From Bacteroidota bacterium (GTDB lineage: Bacteria > Bacteroidota > Bacteroidia > Chitinophagales > LD1): a stretch of DNA of 5,129 nt. This document shows, one piece after another, positions 1 to 5,129 of this stretch. The notes under the pieces were generated by a model. The model made no database searches, was not told where the DNA came from, and worked only from the letters and a program-made list of their open reading frames with translations. Position 1 is the stretch's first letter. Every line of letters begins with the position of its first letter. The DNA is taken from the NCBI GenBank assembly GCA_018267435.1, contig JAFDYM010000419.1, positions 1 to 5,129 of the forward strand, read 5' to 3'. Both the position numbers and the translations under genes were made by a program.

Positions 1-14
1 ATCTTCAATCAATC

Positions 15-1277
15 CTACCCTTTCACCAAGGTTATCTCAGCTATTTCTGGTAGTATGCCTACACGGCCAGGATAGCCCAGAAAGCCGAAGCCGCGGTTAA
101 CGTATAGGTATTGCTTGCCTTCGTTGTATAGACCCGCCCACTGCTTGTACATATACTGCGATGGGCTCCATTTCAGCCATTTGTTTTCTACACCAAACTG
201 TGCGCCGTGGGTGTGGCCCGCAAAGGCAATGTCGATGTCCTTATACTCGGTAGTTACCTGCGCATCCCAGTGCGATGGGTCGTGGCTCAACAGTATCTTG
301 AAAGGAACCTCTTCGGTGCCTTTGTAAGCCTTATCTAGCTTACCGTACTTAGGAAAGTTACCCTTGCCGCCCCAGTTCTGTATGCCTATCACAGCTATGT
401 GCTGACCGTCTTTTTCTATCAAGTGGTGTTCATCCATCAGTAGCTTCCAACCCATTTTTTTATGCACGCCCATAAACTGGTTAAAGTTCGCTACCTTCTC
501 CTCTTTGCTCTCCCATTGCACATAGTCGCCATAGTCATGGTTGCCCGTTACCGATATTACGCCATGCTTGGCCTTTAGCTTATCGAAGATGTGCATATAG
601 CTATCCATCTCGCTCGCCACATTATTCACTAGGTCGCCGGTAAAGAAAATCACATCGGCGTTTAGCTTATTGATATGCTCGATAGCCTCTATAATAGGCT
701 CTGTTTTGGTAAAGCTGCCGCTATGTATATCGCTCAGTTGTATAATCTTGAACCCATTAAATGCATCGGGTAGGTTAGGGAATTTAACCGTTACCTTATG
801 GTATTGATACTTGTAGGCATTTACCAATGCACCGTATATCAAAGTGCCTGCGGGTATAGATGCTGCCAACAAAGCCGACTTGCTCAAAAACTCGCTACGC
901 GATAAGCCACCTGCGGCTACTGGCGTACCGTTAAACTTGGCCGAGGCATATTTAACAAGGCGCACCATATCTTCGGGAAAAAGAAATAGTACCGCAACCA
1001 ATTTGCTGAGCATAAGTATTACAAATGCTACCCCGAAATACGTGCCTACCTCCTTGGGCAGATACCTATGCAGGACGGGCCTATACAGCATAAACAATAC
1101 AAAGAAAGATATACTGATACCCCAATAAATCCATGCTAAGGTTTTGGGATTGGCACTGGTAAATACATTCTTTATTACCTGCCAGCCGTAGTACTCAATA
1201 GCGCCATATATGCTAAGTATAATGGCGAAAAACAAAATAGAAGAAGCCATAAATAATATTCGTTTCAACCTGCTCAT
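15..1277 (-). CDS. Membrane-anchored calcineurin-like metallophosphoesterase
   Basis: Predicted 420-residue dimetal phosphoesterase; the true substrate is unknown (in this family phosphodiesters, nucleotides or lipid phosphates). The catalytic half shows the family's metal-ligand blocks in order: D183 and H185 in LSDIH, G214-D215 in FTGD, G245-N246-H247-D248 (GNHD), H332 in LLSHD, and G354-H355-T356-H357-G358 (GHTHG), followed by a VNRGFG segment near residue 393. The N-terminal 150 residues carry about three membrane spans (roughly 7-28, 46-65, 77-100) and a fourth hydrophobic stretch at 132-152. The last is preceded by SRSEFL (126-131), which resembles a twin-arginine SRRxFL motif with the second Arg lost. 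The catalytic domain probably lies outside the inner membrane, by inference. The start is supported by AGAAGGGA 8 nt upstream and by the immediate basic-then-hydrophobic N-terminus. All metal ligands are present, so it should be active. The gene is divergent from the peptidase gene. The family call is firm; the substrate is not. Confidence 0.93.
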   Translation of the reverse strand: MSRLKRILFMASSILFFAIILSIYGAIEYYGWQVIKNVFTSANPKTLAWIYWGISISFFVLFMLYRPVLHRYLPKEVGTYFGVAFVILMLSKLVAVLFLFPEDMVRLVKYASAKFNGTPVAAGGLSRSEFLSKSALLAASIPAGTLIYGALVNAYKYQYHKVTVKFPNLPDAFNGFKIIQLSDIHSGSFTKTEPIIEAIEHINKLNADVIFFTGDLVNNVASEMDSYMHIFDKLKAKHGVISVTGNHDYGDYVQWESKEEKVANFNQFMGVHKKMGWKLLMDEHHLIEKDGQHIAVIGIQNWGGKGNFPKYGKLDKAYKGTEEVPFKILLSHDPSHWDAQVTTEYKDIDIAFAGHTHGAQFGVENKWLKWSPSQYMYKQWAGLYNEGKQYLYVNRGFGFLGYPGRVGILPEIAEITLVKG

Positions 1278-1285
1278 TGTTCGTT

Positions 1286-1293
1286 TCCCTTCT
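1286..1293 (-). promoter_or_regulatory. Shine-Dalgarno-like site of the phosphoesterase gene
   Basis: Read on the minus strand this is AGAAGGGA, ending 8 nt before the ATG at 1277. Purine-rich and correctly spaced, it supports that start. It is the only convincing ribosome-binding site in the window; the other genes have AT-rich leaders without one, as is usual in Bacteroidota. Confidence 0.5.
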
Positions 1294-1326
1294 GCCTAAA
1301 AATTATAAAAACATTAAAGGCCTGCA

Positions 1327-1356
1327 TTTATCACGAACAAGTCGGCAAAATATTTG
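1327..1356 (+). promoter_or_regulatory. Weak candidate promoter for the M1 peptidase
   Basis: The 114-bp divergent spacer (1278-1391) must hold starts for both neighbouring genes. On the plus strand AATATTTG at 1349-1356 matches the Bacteroidota -7 consensus TAnnTTTG in 7 of 8 positions (the n's counted as matches). TTTA at 1327-1330 stands in for the -33 TTTG, 18 bp upstream. This would give a leader of about 30 nt. The match is imperfect and the region is AT-rich, so it is only a candidate. I found no convincing minus-strand promoter; TAATTTTT (minus, 1298-1305) is the nearest resemblance. Confidence 0.25.
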
Positions 1357-1391
1357 AATTTAGTATTTCATATAACAAACACCCTGCAAAT

Positions 1392-3068
1392 ATGAGGAGG
1401 AAAACCTTGGCATTGGCACTTATTTTATTGGCGGTTTTTAACATTGCCAACGCCCAATTGCTTACCACGCAAAAGAAAGCATATACACATGCCGATACGC
1501 TACGCGGATCGCTGCGGCCCGAGCGTACCTGCTACGATGTTACTTTTTATGAACTGCGTATAAAATTAGATACGGCTGCCAAAAGCATAAGCGGTAGCAA
1601 TAAAATAGTATTCAATGTATTGGAAGACTTTAGTACCCTGCAGCTAGACCTATTCGAAAACATGAAAGTGGTAAGCATACTAAGCGCCGGCAAAGAGCTA
1701 AAGTACCGCCGCGATGGCAATGCCATATTTGTAGACATGGGAAGGCAGCTAGAAGACGGTACTACGGGCGAACTAACCGTAAACTACTACGGCGTACCTA
1801 CCATAGCCAAGCGCCCACCTTGGGATGGTGGCTTTACCTGGAGCCGCGACATGAACGGCAAGCTATGGATAGGTGTAAGCTGCGAAGGCATGGGTGCCAG
1901 CAGTTGGTGGCCTTGTAAAGATTACCTTGGCGATGAGCCAGACAGTATGCGCGTAGTATGCAATGTGCCTACTGGTATGAAATGTATTATAAATGGCAAC
2001 CAAGAGTACGAGCAGCGCAATGATGACGGCACTACCGCATACAGTTGGCTTGTAAGCTATCCTATCAATAGCTATAACATATCGCTGAACATAGGCGACT
2101 ATGTACACCTGCATGACGAATACGATGCGCAAGATGGCGAGATACTTTCGCTTGACTACTATGTACTGAGCTATAACGAAGCAAAGGCTAAAAAACAATT
2201 TGCTCAAGTAAAGCCTATGCTAGCTTGCTATGAGAAGTACTTGGGCAAATACCCTTTCTGGAACGATGGATATGCACTGGTGGAAACACCGTACCTAGGT
2301 ATGGAACACCAAAGCGGCATAGCCTATGGCAACCAATATAAAACAGGTTATGCAGGTTTCGACTTTAGCCGTATAGGATTGGATTTCGACTACATCATCA
2401 TACACGAAACTGGCCACGAATGGTGGGGCAACTCGGTAAGCTGTAAAGACATAGCCGACATGTGGATACACGAAGGTTTCTGCACCTATACCGAGGCTAT
2501 ATATGTAGAATGTATGCACGGCTACGAAACAGCCATGCGCTATGTAAATGCGAAGAAGAGCCAAGTAGATAACAAGGTAGCCATACAAGGACCTTATGGT
2601 GTAAACGAGGAAGGCGATGGCGATATGTATAATAAGGGCATGTTGTTTCTAAACACATTGCGCTATGTGGTTAACGATGACACCAAATGGTGGAGCATTA
2701 TCAAAAACATGAGCGACACTACCTTTAAAATGAAGAATGTGGACTACAATGATGTAGTTATGTTCTTTAACCAACAAACGGGCAAGAACCTCTCTCCTAT
2801 CTTCGAGCAATATGTGCAACATGCCGACTTGCCAACCTTGGAATATTCATTGAAGAAAACAAAGGGCAAGGAGTATGAGTTGAAGTACCGCTGGGTAACC
2901 GATGCCAAAAACTTTATGATGCCCGTGTACATAAGCACCGGTGGCACGCAGTATAACCCTATAGGCGTAAGCAACGACTGGCAAAGCCAAAAACTAACGC
3001 TTGAGAAAGAAAGCAACTTCAGCATAAACGAAAACTGGAGCTACATCAACATTAAAAAAGTAAACTAA
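1392..3068 (+). CDS. Secreted M1-family zinc metallopeptidase (aminopeptidase N-like)
   Basis: Predicted 558-residue gluzincin that removes N-terminal residues from peptides, probably in the periplasm or outside the cell. A signal peptide is clear: basic MRRK, a hydrophobic core to about residue 17, and an ANA|Q cleavage site after residue 21. An N-terminal beta domain (about 45-240) precedes the catalytic domain. This holds GMEHQ at 303-307, the counterpart of the GAMEN exopeptidase motif, and HETGH at 338-342 with the third zinc ligand E361 after an 18-residue gap (WIHEGF). Y413 in MYNKG is the likely transition-state tyrosine. A short beta-rich tail (about 483-558) ends the protein. It lacks the long ERAP1-like C-terminal domain of full-size aminopeptidase N (about 850-900 residues), and no T9SS sorting domain is visible. 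The catalytic residues are intact. Codons 2-3 happen to read AGGAGG, but the ATG is preferred because it supplies the positively charged signal-peptide N-region. Specificity cannot be read from sequence. Confidence 0.95.
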   Translation: MRRKTLALALILLAVFNIANAQLLTTQKKAYTHADTLRGSLRPERTCYDVTFYELRIKLDTAAKSISGSNKIVFNVLEDFSTLQLDLFENMKVVSILSAGKELKYRRDGNAIFVDMGRQLEDGTTGELTVNYYGVPTIAKRPPWDGGFTWSRDMNGKLWIGVSCEGMGASSWWPCKDYLGDEPDSMRVVCNVPTGMKCIINGNQEYEQRNDDGTTAYSWLVSYPINSYNISLNIGDYVHLHDEYDAQDGEILSLDYYVLSYNEAKAKKQFAQVKPMLACYEKYLGKYPFWNDGYALVETPYLGMEHQSGIAYGNQYKTGYAGFDFSRIGLDFDYIIIHETGHEWWGNSVSCKDIADMWIHEGFCTYTEAIYVECMHGYETAMRYVNAKKSQVDNKVAIQGPYGVNEEGDGDMYNKGMLFLNTLRYVVNDDTKWWSIIKNMSDTTFKMKNVDYNDVVMFFNQQTGKNLSPIFEQYVQHADLPTLEYSLKKTKGKEYELKYRWVTDAKNFMMPVYISTGGTQYNPIGVSNDWQSQKLTLEKESNFSINENWSYINIKKVN

Positions 3069-3081
3069 GAAGAATACAATA

Positions 3082-3150
3082 GCCACGAAGACGCGAAGAC
3101 ACAAAGTTTTTTTAAGAGTAAATCACTTAGCGCCTTTGTGTCTTTGTGGC
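3082..3150. repeat. Intergenic interrupted palindrome, type A (8-bp unit arms)
   Basis: The left arm (3082-3106) is about three tandem 8-bp units of the form CACRAAGA. The right arm (3131-3150) is the same unit inverted, about two copies. With outer ends aligned, 3082-3098 pairs with 3134-3150 over 17 positions; the three differences are all G opposite T, that is G-U in RNA. In another register AAGACACAAAG (3096-3106) pairs perfectly with 3134-3144. A T-run (3107-3113) and AT-rich sequence lie between the arms. It fills most of the gap between the peptidase and OsmC genes. The style resembles REP/BIME-like dispersed repeats common between Bacteroidota genes, but no second copy occurs in this window. 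No T-run follows the right arm, so it is not a classic terminator on the plus strand. Confidence 0.75.
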
Positions 3151-3166
3151 AAAAAAATAAATATTC

Positions 3167-3580
3167 ATGCAACATAGCACAGAAATAAAATGGGTGAGCG
3201 AAACGAAATTCGATGCGCACCAAAACGGCAAGGTATTCCGCATAGATGGCGAGGGCGATGAGAGCCTAAGCACAGGCTTCCGCCCCAAGGCTTTGATACT
3301 ATCATCATTGGCGGGCTGCACAGGTATAGATATAGTGGACCTACTTAAAAAGATGCGCGTAGAGTTTAGCGACTTTAGCATAAAAGTAACAGGCGACCTA
3401 ACCGAAGAGCACCCGAAGATATACGACAAGGTAGGGCTTACGTACACTATACGCCTTGCCAATGCCGATGATAAAGACAAAATGCAGAAGGCAGTAAATC
3501 TTAGTCAAGAAAAGTACTGCGGTGTAACTGCTATGGTCAAGAGCTTTGCTGCTTTGACGGTTAATATTGAGTATTTGTAG
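3167..3580 (+). CDS. OsmC/Ohr-superfamily protein, YhfA-like
   Basis: A 137-residue cytosolic protein of full length for the small OsmC branch. OsmC and Ohr enzymes reduce organic hydroperoxides through a reactive cysteine pair; many YhfA-like members have no proven activity. The family pattern is visible: a beta-rich N-terminus (about 5-35), then GFRPKALILSSLAGCTGID (37-55) with the first conserved cysteine C51 at the start of the central helix, and YCGV (117-120) with the second, C118. Both cysteines are therefore kept. The segment around C51 resembles YhfA-type proteins more than classical Ohr, by my recollection of the families. The ATG lies 16 nt past the type A repeat, with AT-rich sequence and no Shine-Dalgarno site. 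TGTCTTTG at 3139-3146, inside the repeat's right arm, is one base from the TAnnTTTG element, so the repeat might supply a promoter; otherwise the gene is read through from the peptidase gene. Confidence 0.88.
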   Translation: MQHSTEIKWVSETKFDAHQNGKVFRIDGEGDESLSTGFRPKALILSSLAGCTGIDIVDLLKKMRVEFSDFSIKVTGDLTEEHPKIYDKVGLTYTIRLANADDKDKMQKAVNLSQEKYCGVTAMVKSFAALTVNIEYL

Positions 3581-3589
3581 AAAGCATTC

Positions 3590-3727
3590 TCCCGCAGAAC
3601 TCGCTGAGACTCGCGGATTGAAAACAATGTTTGATTGCGAATAGCTTGGATAAAGGGCAACAAAGTAACAAGCAATCATCTATTAATTACCTTGTATTTT
3701 TTGCGGGTTTCTGCGAGATCTGCGGGA
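3590..3727. repeat. Intergenic interrupted palindrome, type B (CCCGCAGA arms)
   Basis: Left arm 3590-3617 and right arm 3700-3727 are inverted copies. The outer nine bases (TCCCGCAGA / TCTGCGGGA) pair perfectly, and 22 of 28 positions match overall; four of the six differences would be G-U in RNA. Each arm is itself a run of degenerate units of about 9-10 bp built on CGCAGA/CTCGC. The arms are separated by 82 bp, which hold a smaller perfect 7-bp inverted pair, TGATTGC (3632-3638) and GCAATCA (3672-3678). It starts 9 bp after the OsmC stop and ends about 32 bp before the next gene's -7 element. No ORF or transposase is inside. It resembles non-autonomous dispersed intergenic repeats; whether it is mobile cannot be told from one copy. 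Confidence 0.7.
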
Positions 3728-3736
3728 AAGAATAGG

Positions 3737-3766
3737 TTTCATCTCAAGCATATATTCTTACTTTTG
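3737..3766 (+). promoter_or_regulatory. Bacteroidota-type promoter of the cytochrome c gene
   Basis: TACTTTTG at 3759-3766 fits the Bacteroidota primary-sigma -7 consensus TAnnTTTG exactly. TTTC at 3737-3740 is one base from the -33 TTTG, with an 18-bp spacer in the usual range. Transcription would begin roughly 15-20 bp before the ATG at 3789, giving a very short leader without a Shine-Dalgarno site. This makes the cytochrome gene its own transcription unit, downstream of the type B repeat. Confidence 0.6.
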
Positions 3767-3788
3767 TGCCAACCCTAATTATTGAACT

Positions 3789-4415
3789 ATGTATACAGGA
3801 ATGTTACACACGCACAAATTGGTTGTGCTTCTATTTTTGATCCACTATGTGGTAAAACTGGTAATGCTGCAAATGGGCAAAAGCGAACAGCTAGCCAAAT
3901 ACACCAAGGTTACCAAAGTACCTGAAATGATATTGAGCGTGGGCTTCCTGTTTTCGGGTGGCTATATGCTATTTACCACCATGCAGTTTACTACGCTTAT
4001 GATCATTAAGCTGGTGTGTGTGTTTGCATCTATACCATTGGCAGTTATTGGCTTTAAAAAGGGCAACAAAGCATTGGCTACGCTAGCTGTGCTATTAATA
4101 TTGGCAGCATACGGCTTGGGCGAAGTAAACAAAGCAAAGAAAGCTGGTGCTAAAGTAGATACCACTGCTGTAAGCGGCGATGCTATAGCAGTAGGCAAAA
4201 CCGTATATAACGAGAAGTGCGCCAACTGCCATGGCGCAGATGGTAAGCTAGGTTTTAGCGGTGCTAAAGACCTTAGCGCAACACAACTTACAGCCGAGCA
4301 GCAAAAAGAACTTGTACGCAAAGGCAAGAACGCTATGCCGCCTTATGGAGTAGAGGTACTAAGCGATGAACAGCTAGATGCAGTTGTGCAGTATGTAGCC
4401 ACGCTGAAACAATAA
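3789..4415 (+). CDS. Four-helix membrane domain fused to monoheme cytochrome c
   Basis: A 208-residue membrane-anchored electron carrier. Residues 8-28, 46-63, 67-88 and 94-111 form four predicted membrane helices, loosely like SirB-type integral membrane proteins (a family guess). A linker (about 112-130) leads to a class I cytochrome c domain. The heme site is C144-A-N-C147-H148 and the likely axial ligand is M183 in NAMPPYG, with a final helix SDEQLDAVVQYVATLK (192-207). Charge pattern fits N-terminus outside: lysine-rich loops after helix 1 (KSEQLAKYTK) and helix 3 (KKGNK) would be cytoplasmic, putting the heme in the periplasm where cytochrome c is matured. There is no cleavable signal peptide, so the membrane domain must act as anchor and export signal. 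The gene has its own promoter upstream and a strong terminator downstream. Redox partners are not apparent from the neighbours. The cytochrome call is firm; the name of the membrane domain is uncertain. Confidence 0.92.
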   Translation: MYTGMLHTHKLVVLLFLIHYVVKLVMLQMGKSEQLAKYTKVTKVPEMILSVGFLFSGGYMLFTTMQFTTLMIIKLVCVFASIPLAVIGFKKGNKALATLAVLLILAAYGLGEVNKAKKAGAKVDTTAVSGDAIAVGKTVYNEKCANCHGADGKLGFSGAKDLSATQLTAEQQKELVRKGKNAMPPYGVEVLSDEQLDAVVQYVATLKQ

Positions 4416-4435
4416 GATAAAAGAAATTAAAACTT

Positions 4436-4475
4436 AAATCCCGCAACGGTGTAACAACACTGCTGCGGGATTTTT
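4436..4475 (+). terminator. Intrinsic terminator, probably bidirectional
   Basis: AAATCCCGCA (4436-4445) pairs perfectly with TGCGGGATTT (4464-4473). After one A/C mismatch, an inner 6-bp stem (4447-4452 with 4457-4462, one G-U) closes an AACA loop. A T-run at 4471-4475 follows on the plus strand, 20 nt after the cytochrome stop. On the minus strand, T-rich sequence (complement of 4426-4436) also follows the stem, so it may stop the convergent gene ending at 4497 as well. Confidence 0.88.
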
Positions 4476-4496
4476 CTATTTAACAAAGTAGGAACT

Positions 4497-4721
4497 CTAT
4501 TTATTTCTGTTATGGTTTGGACTAGTATAACCCTCAGCTGCTTTGGGGAAATTGTTGCTTAAAGGGCCATATTGCGCATTGCCCATCTTGGTATCGGGGC
4601 GAACGTTCTGCACGCTTGCCGTGCTATCCGAAAAATCTTCTTGGCTAATTCGATGGCCTAAAAACCAAGTAGTTAAACCCGAAATAAGGGTAAGTGCCGA
4701 TAGTTTGATGAGGTTATTCAT
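4497..4721 (-). CDS. Small exported or membrane-anchored hypothetical protein
   Basis: A 74-residue protein that I do not recognise. Residues 1-6 (MNNLIK) are polar with one Lys, and 7-21 form a single hydrophobic segment, followed by a polar tail rich in Ser, Asn, Pro and Gly to the end (HNRNK). This suggests either a cleaved signal peptide or an N-terminal anchor with the tail in the periplasm. There is no cysteine, so it is not a lipoprotein. The gene is convergent with the cytochrome gene, sharing the terminator at 4436-4475, and divergent from the small gene at 4825. An overlapping plus-strand frame (4543-4740) is less credible, because the minus frame gives a sensible export signal plus soluble tail and fits between terminator and divergent spacer. 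No Shine-Dalgarno site or clear promoter is visible. Being a real gene is likely but not certain. Confidence 0.6.
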   Translation of the reverse strand: MNNLIKLSALTLISGLTTWFLGHRISQEDFSDSTASVQNVRPDTKMGNAQYGPLSNNFPKAAEGYTSPNHNRNK

Positions 4722-4743
4722 AACGCGCCATTTGCTATAGCCG

Positions 4744-4755
4744 ATAAAGTTTTAT
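4744..4755. other. Short AT-rich palindrome in the divergent spacer
   Basis: ATAAAGTTTTAT has 5-bp arms (ATAAA / TTTAT) around a GT centre. It lies between the two divergent small genes and overlaps the possible -33 region for the 4825 gene. It could be an operator half of the spacer, but a 5-bp AT arm pair is common by chance. Confidence 0.25.
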
Positions 4756-4782
4756 GCCATGTTAAATGTGGAAATAAGCTTG
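4750..4782 (+). promoter_or_regulatory. Candidate promoter for the lysine-rich small protein gene
   Basis: TAAGCTTG at 4775-4782 differs from TAnnTTTG at one position. TTTT at 4750-4753 could serve as the -33 element, with a 21-bp spacer. Transcription would start near 4790, within the hairpin at 4774-4808. If this is right the hairpin acts as DNA (an operator) rather than as a complete RNA structure. Confidence 0.35.
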
Positions 4783-4808
4783 GGAATGCTTGTTGAAGCA
4801 TAGCTTAT
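4774..4808. promoter_or_regulatory. Bulged 13-bp inverted repeat upstream of the small gene
   Basis: ATAAGCT (4774-4780) pairs with AGCTTAT (4802-4808), and ATGCTT (4786-4791) pairs with AAGCAT (4796-4801) around a GTTG loop. The right-hand arms are contiguous, whereas the left-hand arms are separated by TGGGA (4781-4785). Folded, this is a perfect 13-bp stem with a 5-nt bulge on one side. It ends 16 nt before the ATG at 4825. It has no T-run on the plus strand and so is not a terminator for that direction. It may be an operator or a leader structure; function is inferred from position only. Confidence 0.5.
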
Positions 4809-4824
4809 ACTAAAACAATAGATC

Positions 4825-5121
4825 ATGAAAAAGACAAAGGATATAAGCACCGCAGCTAACACTAAAAGTGGCAAGGCGCTTAACGAGCCAACCAAGAAAT
4901 ATTCGGCACTGGAAGATAAGCTAGGCTACGAACCAGATAGCACCGAAGAAGGCAGCAACAAAAGCAAGCAGGTACAGGATAAAGCCAAAAGCACAGCCAG
5001 CACCAAAGGCGAGAGCAGAAACCCGCAGCGCGAGCGCGAGAAGCAGGAATTTAGCGAGGATAAGCTAGAGCATGAACCAACGCTAAAGGACAACACCAAA
5101 GGCGCTAAAAAGGGCAAATAA
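4825..5121 (+). CDS. Lysine-rich, probably disordered hypothetical protein with duplicated EDKLxxEP motif
   Basis: A 98-residue protein that I do not recognise. It has no hydrophobic segment, no Cys and no Trp, and is dominated by Lys (20), Glu (12), Ser, Thr and Asp, with a small net positive charge. It is likely cytosolic and intrinsically disordered. The motif EDKLxxEP occurs twice, as EDKLGYEP (30-37) and EDKLEHEP (78-85), suggesting an internal duplication or two short binding segments linked by a low-complexity stretch (about 43-75). Composition recalls hydrophilin or LEA-like stress proteins, but this is composition only and no family motif is seen. The ATG is the first in frame after the hairpin at 4774-4808; there is no Shine-Dalgarno site. 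The antisense frame over the same bases is Leu/Ser-rich only because it mirrors Lys/Glu/Ser codons. The gene is complete, ending 8 bp before the window edge. Confidence 0.72.
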   Translation: MKKTKDISTAANTKSGKALNEPTKKYSALEDKLGYEPDSTEEGSNKSKQVQDKAKSTASTKGESRNPQREREKQEFSEDKLEHEPTLKDNTKGAKKGK

Positions 5122-5129
5122 CTAACCAA

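Noticed and set aside
844..1128. Plus-strand frame within the phosphoesterase gene
   Set aside because: Antisense to the membrane-span region of an intact gene; no independent coding features.
3398..3679. Minus-strand frame across the OsmC 3' end and the type B repeat
   Set aside because: Most of it is antisense to an intact, clearly recognisable OsmC gene, and the remainder lies in repeat sequence.
3590..3727. Type B palindrome as an intrinsic terminator for the OsmC gene, or as a CRISPR array
   Set aside because: Arms are 82 bp apart with no T-run after the right arm, and the units within arms are contiguous with no spacers.
4543..4740. Plus-strand frame of 65 codons opposite the small minus-strand gene
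   Set aside because: It lies almost wholly antisense to a frame with a sensible export segment, has no ribosome-binding site, and its product has no coherent pattern.
4926..5129. Minus-strand Leu/Ser-rich frame running off the window end
   Set aside because: Its hydrophobic look is the mirror of the Lys/Glu/Ser codons of the plus-strand gene; the plus frame is complete and better placed.
1..5129. A novel defence, mobile or biosynthetic system
   Set aside because: The recognisable genes are common housekeeping or envelope families, with no transposase, integrase, nuclease, toxin or biosynthetic enzyme, and no tRNA or rRNA.

Overview
The window looks like ordinary chromosomal DNA from a member of the Bacteroidota, possibly a Chitinophagaceae-like lineage. 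The signs are the protein families present, the scarcity of Shine-Dalgarno sequences, a TAnnTTTG-type -7 promoter element at 3759-3766, frequent ATA (Ile) and CTA (Leu) codons, and intergenic interrupted-palindrome repeats of a style seen in this phylum. The genus cannot be fixed from the sequence.

Layout. A membrane-anchored metallophosphoesterase (minus strand, 15-1277) is divergent from a secreted M1-family zinc aminopeptidase (plus, 1392-3068). A 98-bp gap holding an inverted repeat built from 8-bp units leads to an OsmC-family gene (plus, 3167-3580). A 208-bp gap follows, with a second, unrelated interrupted palindrome and then a good Bacteroidota promoter. That promoter drives a gene for a four-helix membrane domain fused to a monoheme cytochrome c (plus, 3789-4415). 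A strong stem-loop terminator (4436-4475) separates it from a convergent gene for a small exported or anchored protein (minus, 4497-4721). Across a 103-bp divergent spacer with a bulged hairpin lies a gene for a small, very hydrophilic, lysine-rich protein with a duplicated EDKLxxEP motif (plus, 4825-5121).

How the genes relate. They do not form an obvious pathway. The spacing, the separate promoter and the terminator suggest mostly single-gene transcription units. Envelope functions predominate (anchored phosphoesterase, exported peptidase, membrane cytochrome, small anchored protein), with one cytosolic thiol/peroxide-type protein. I see no phage, IS, CRISPR, defence or biosynthetic system. 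The most noteworthy items are the two different palindromic repeats bracketing the OsmC gene, the membrane-domain/cytochrome fusion, the bulged hairpin at 4774-4808, and the two uncharacterised small proteins.
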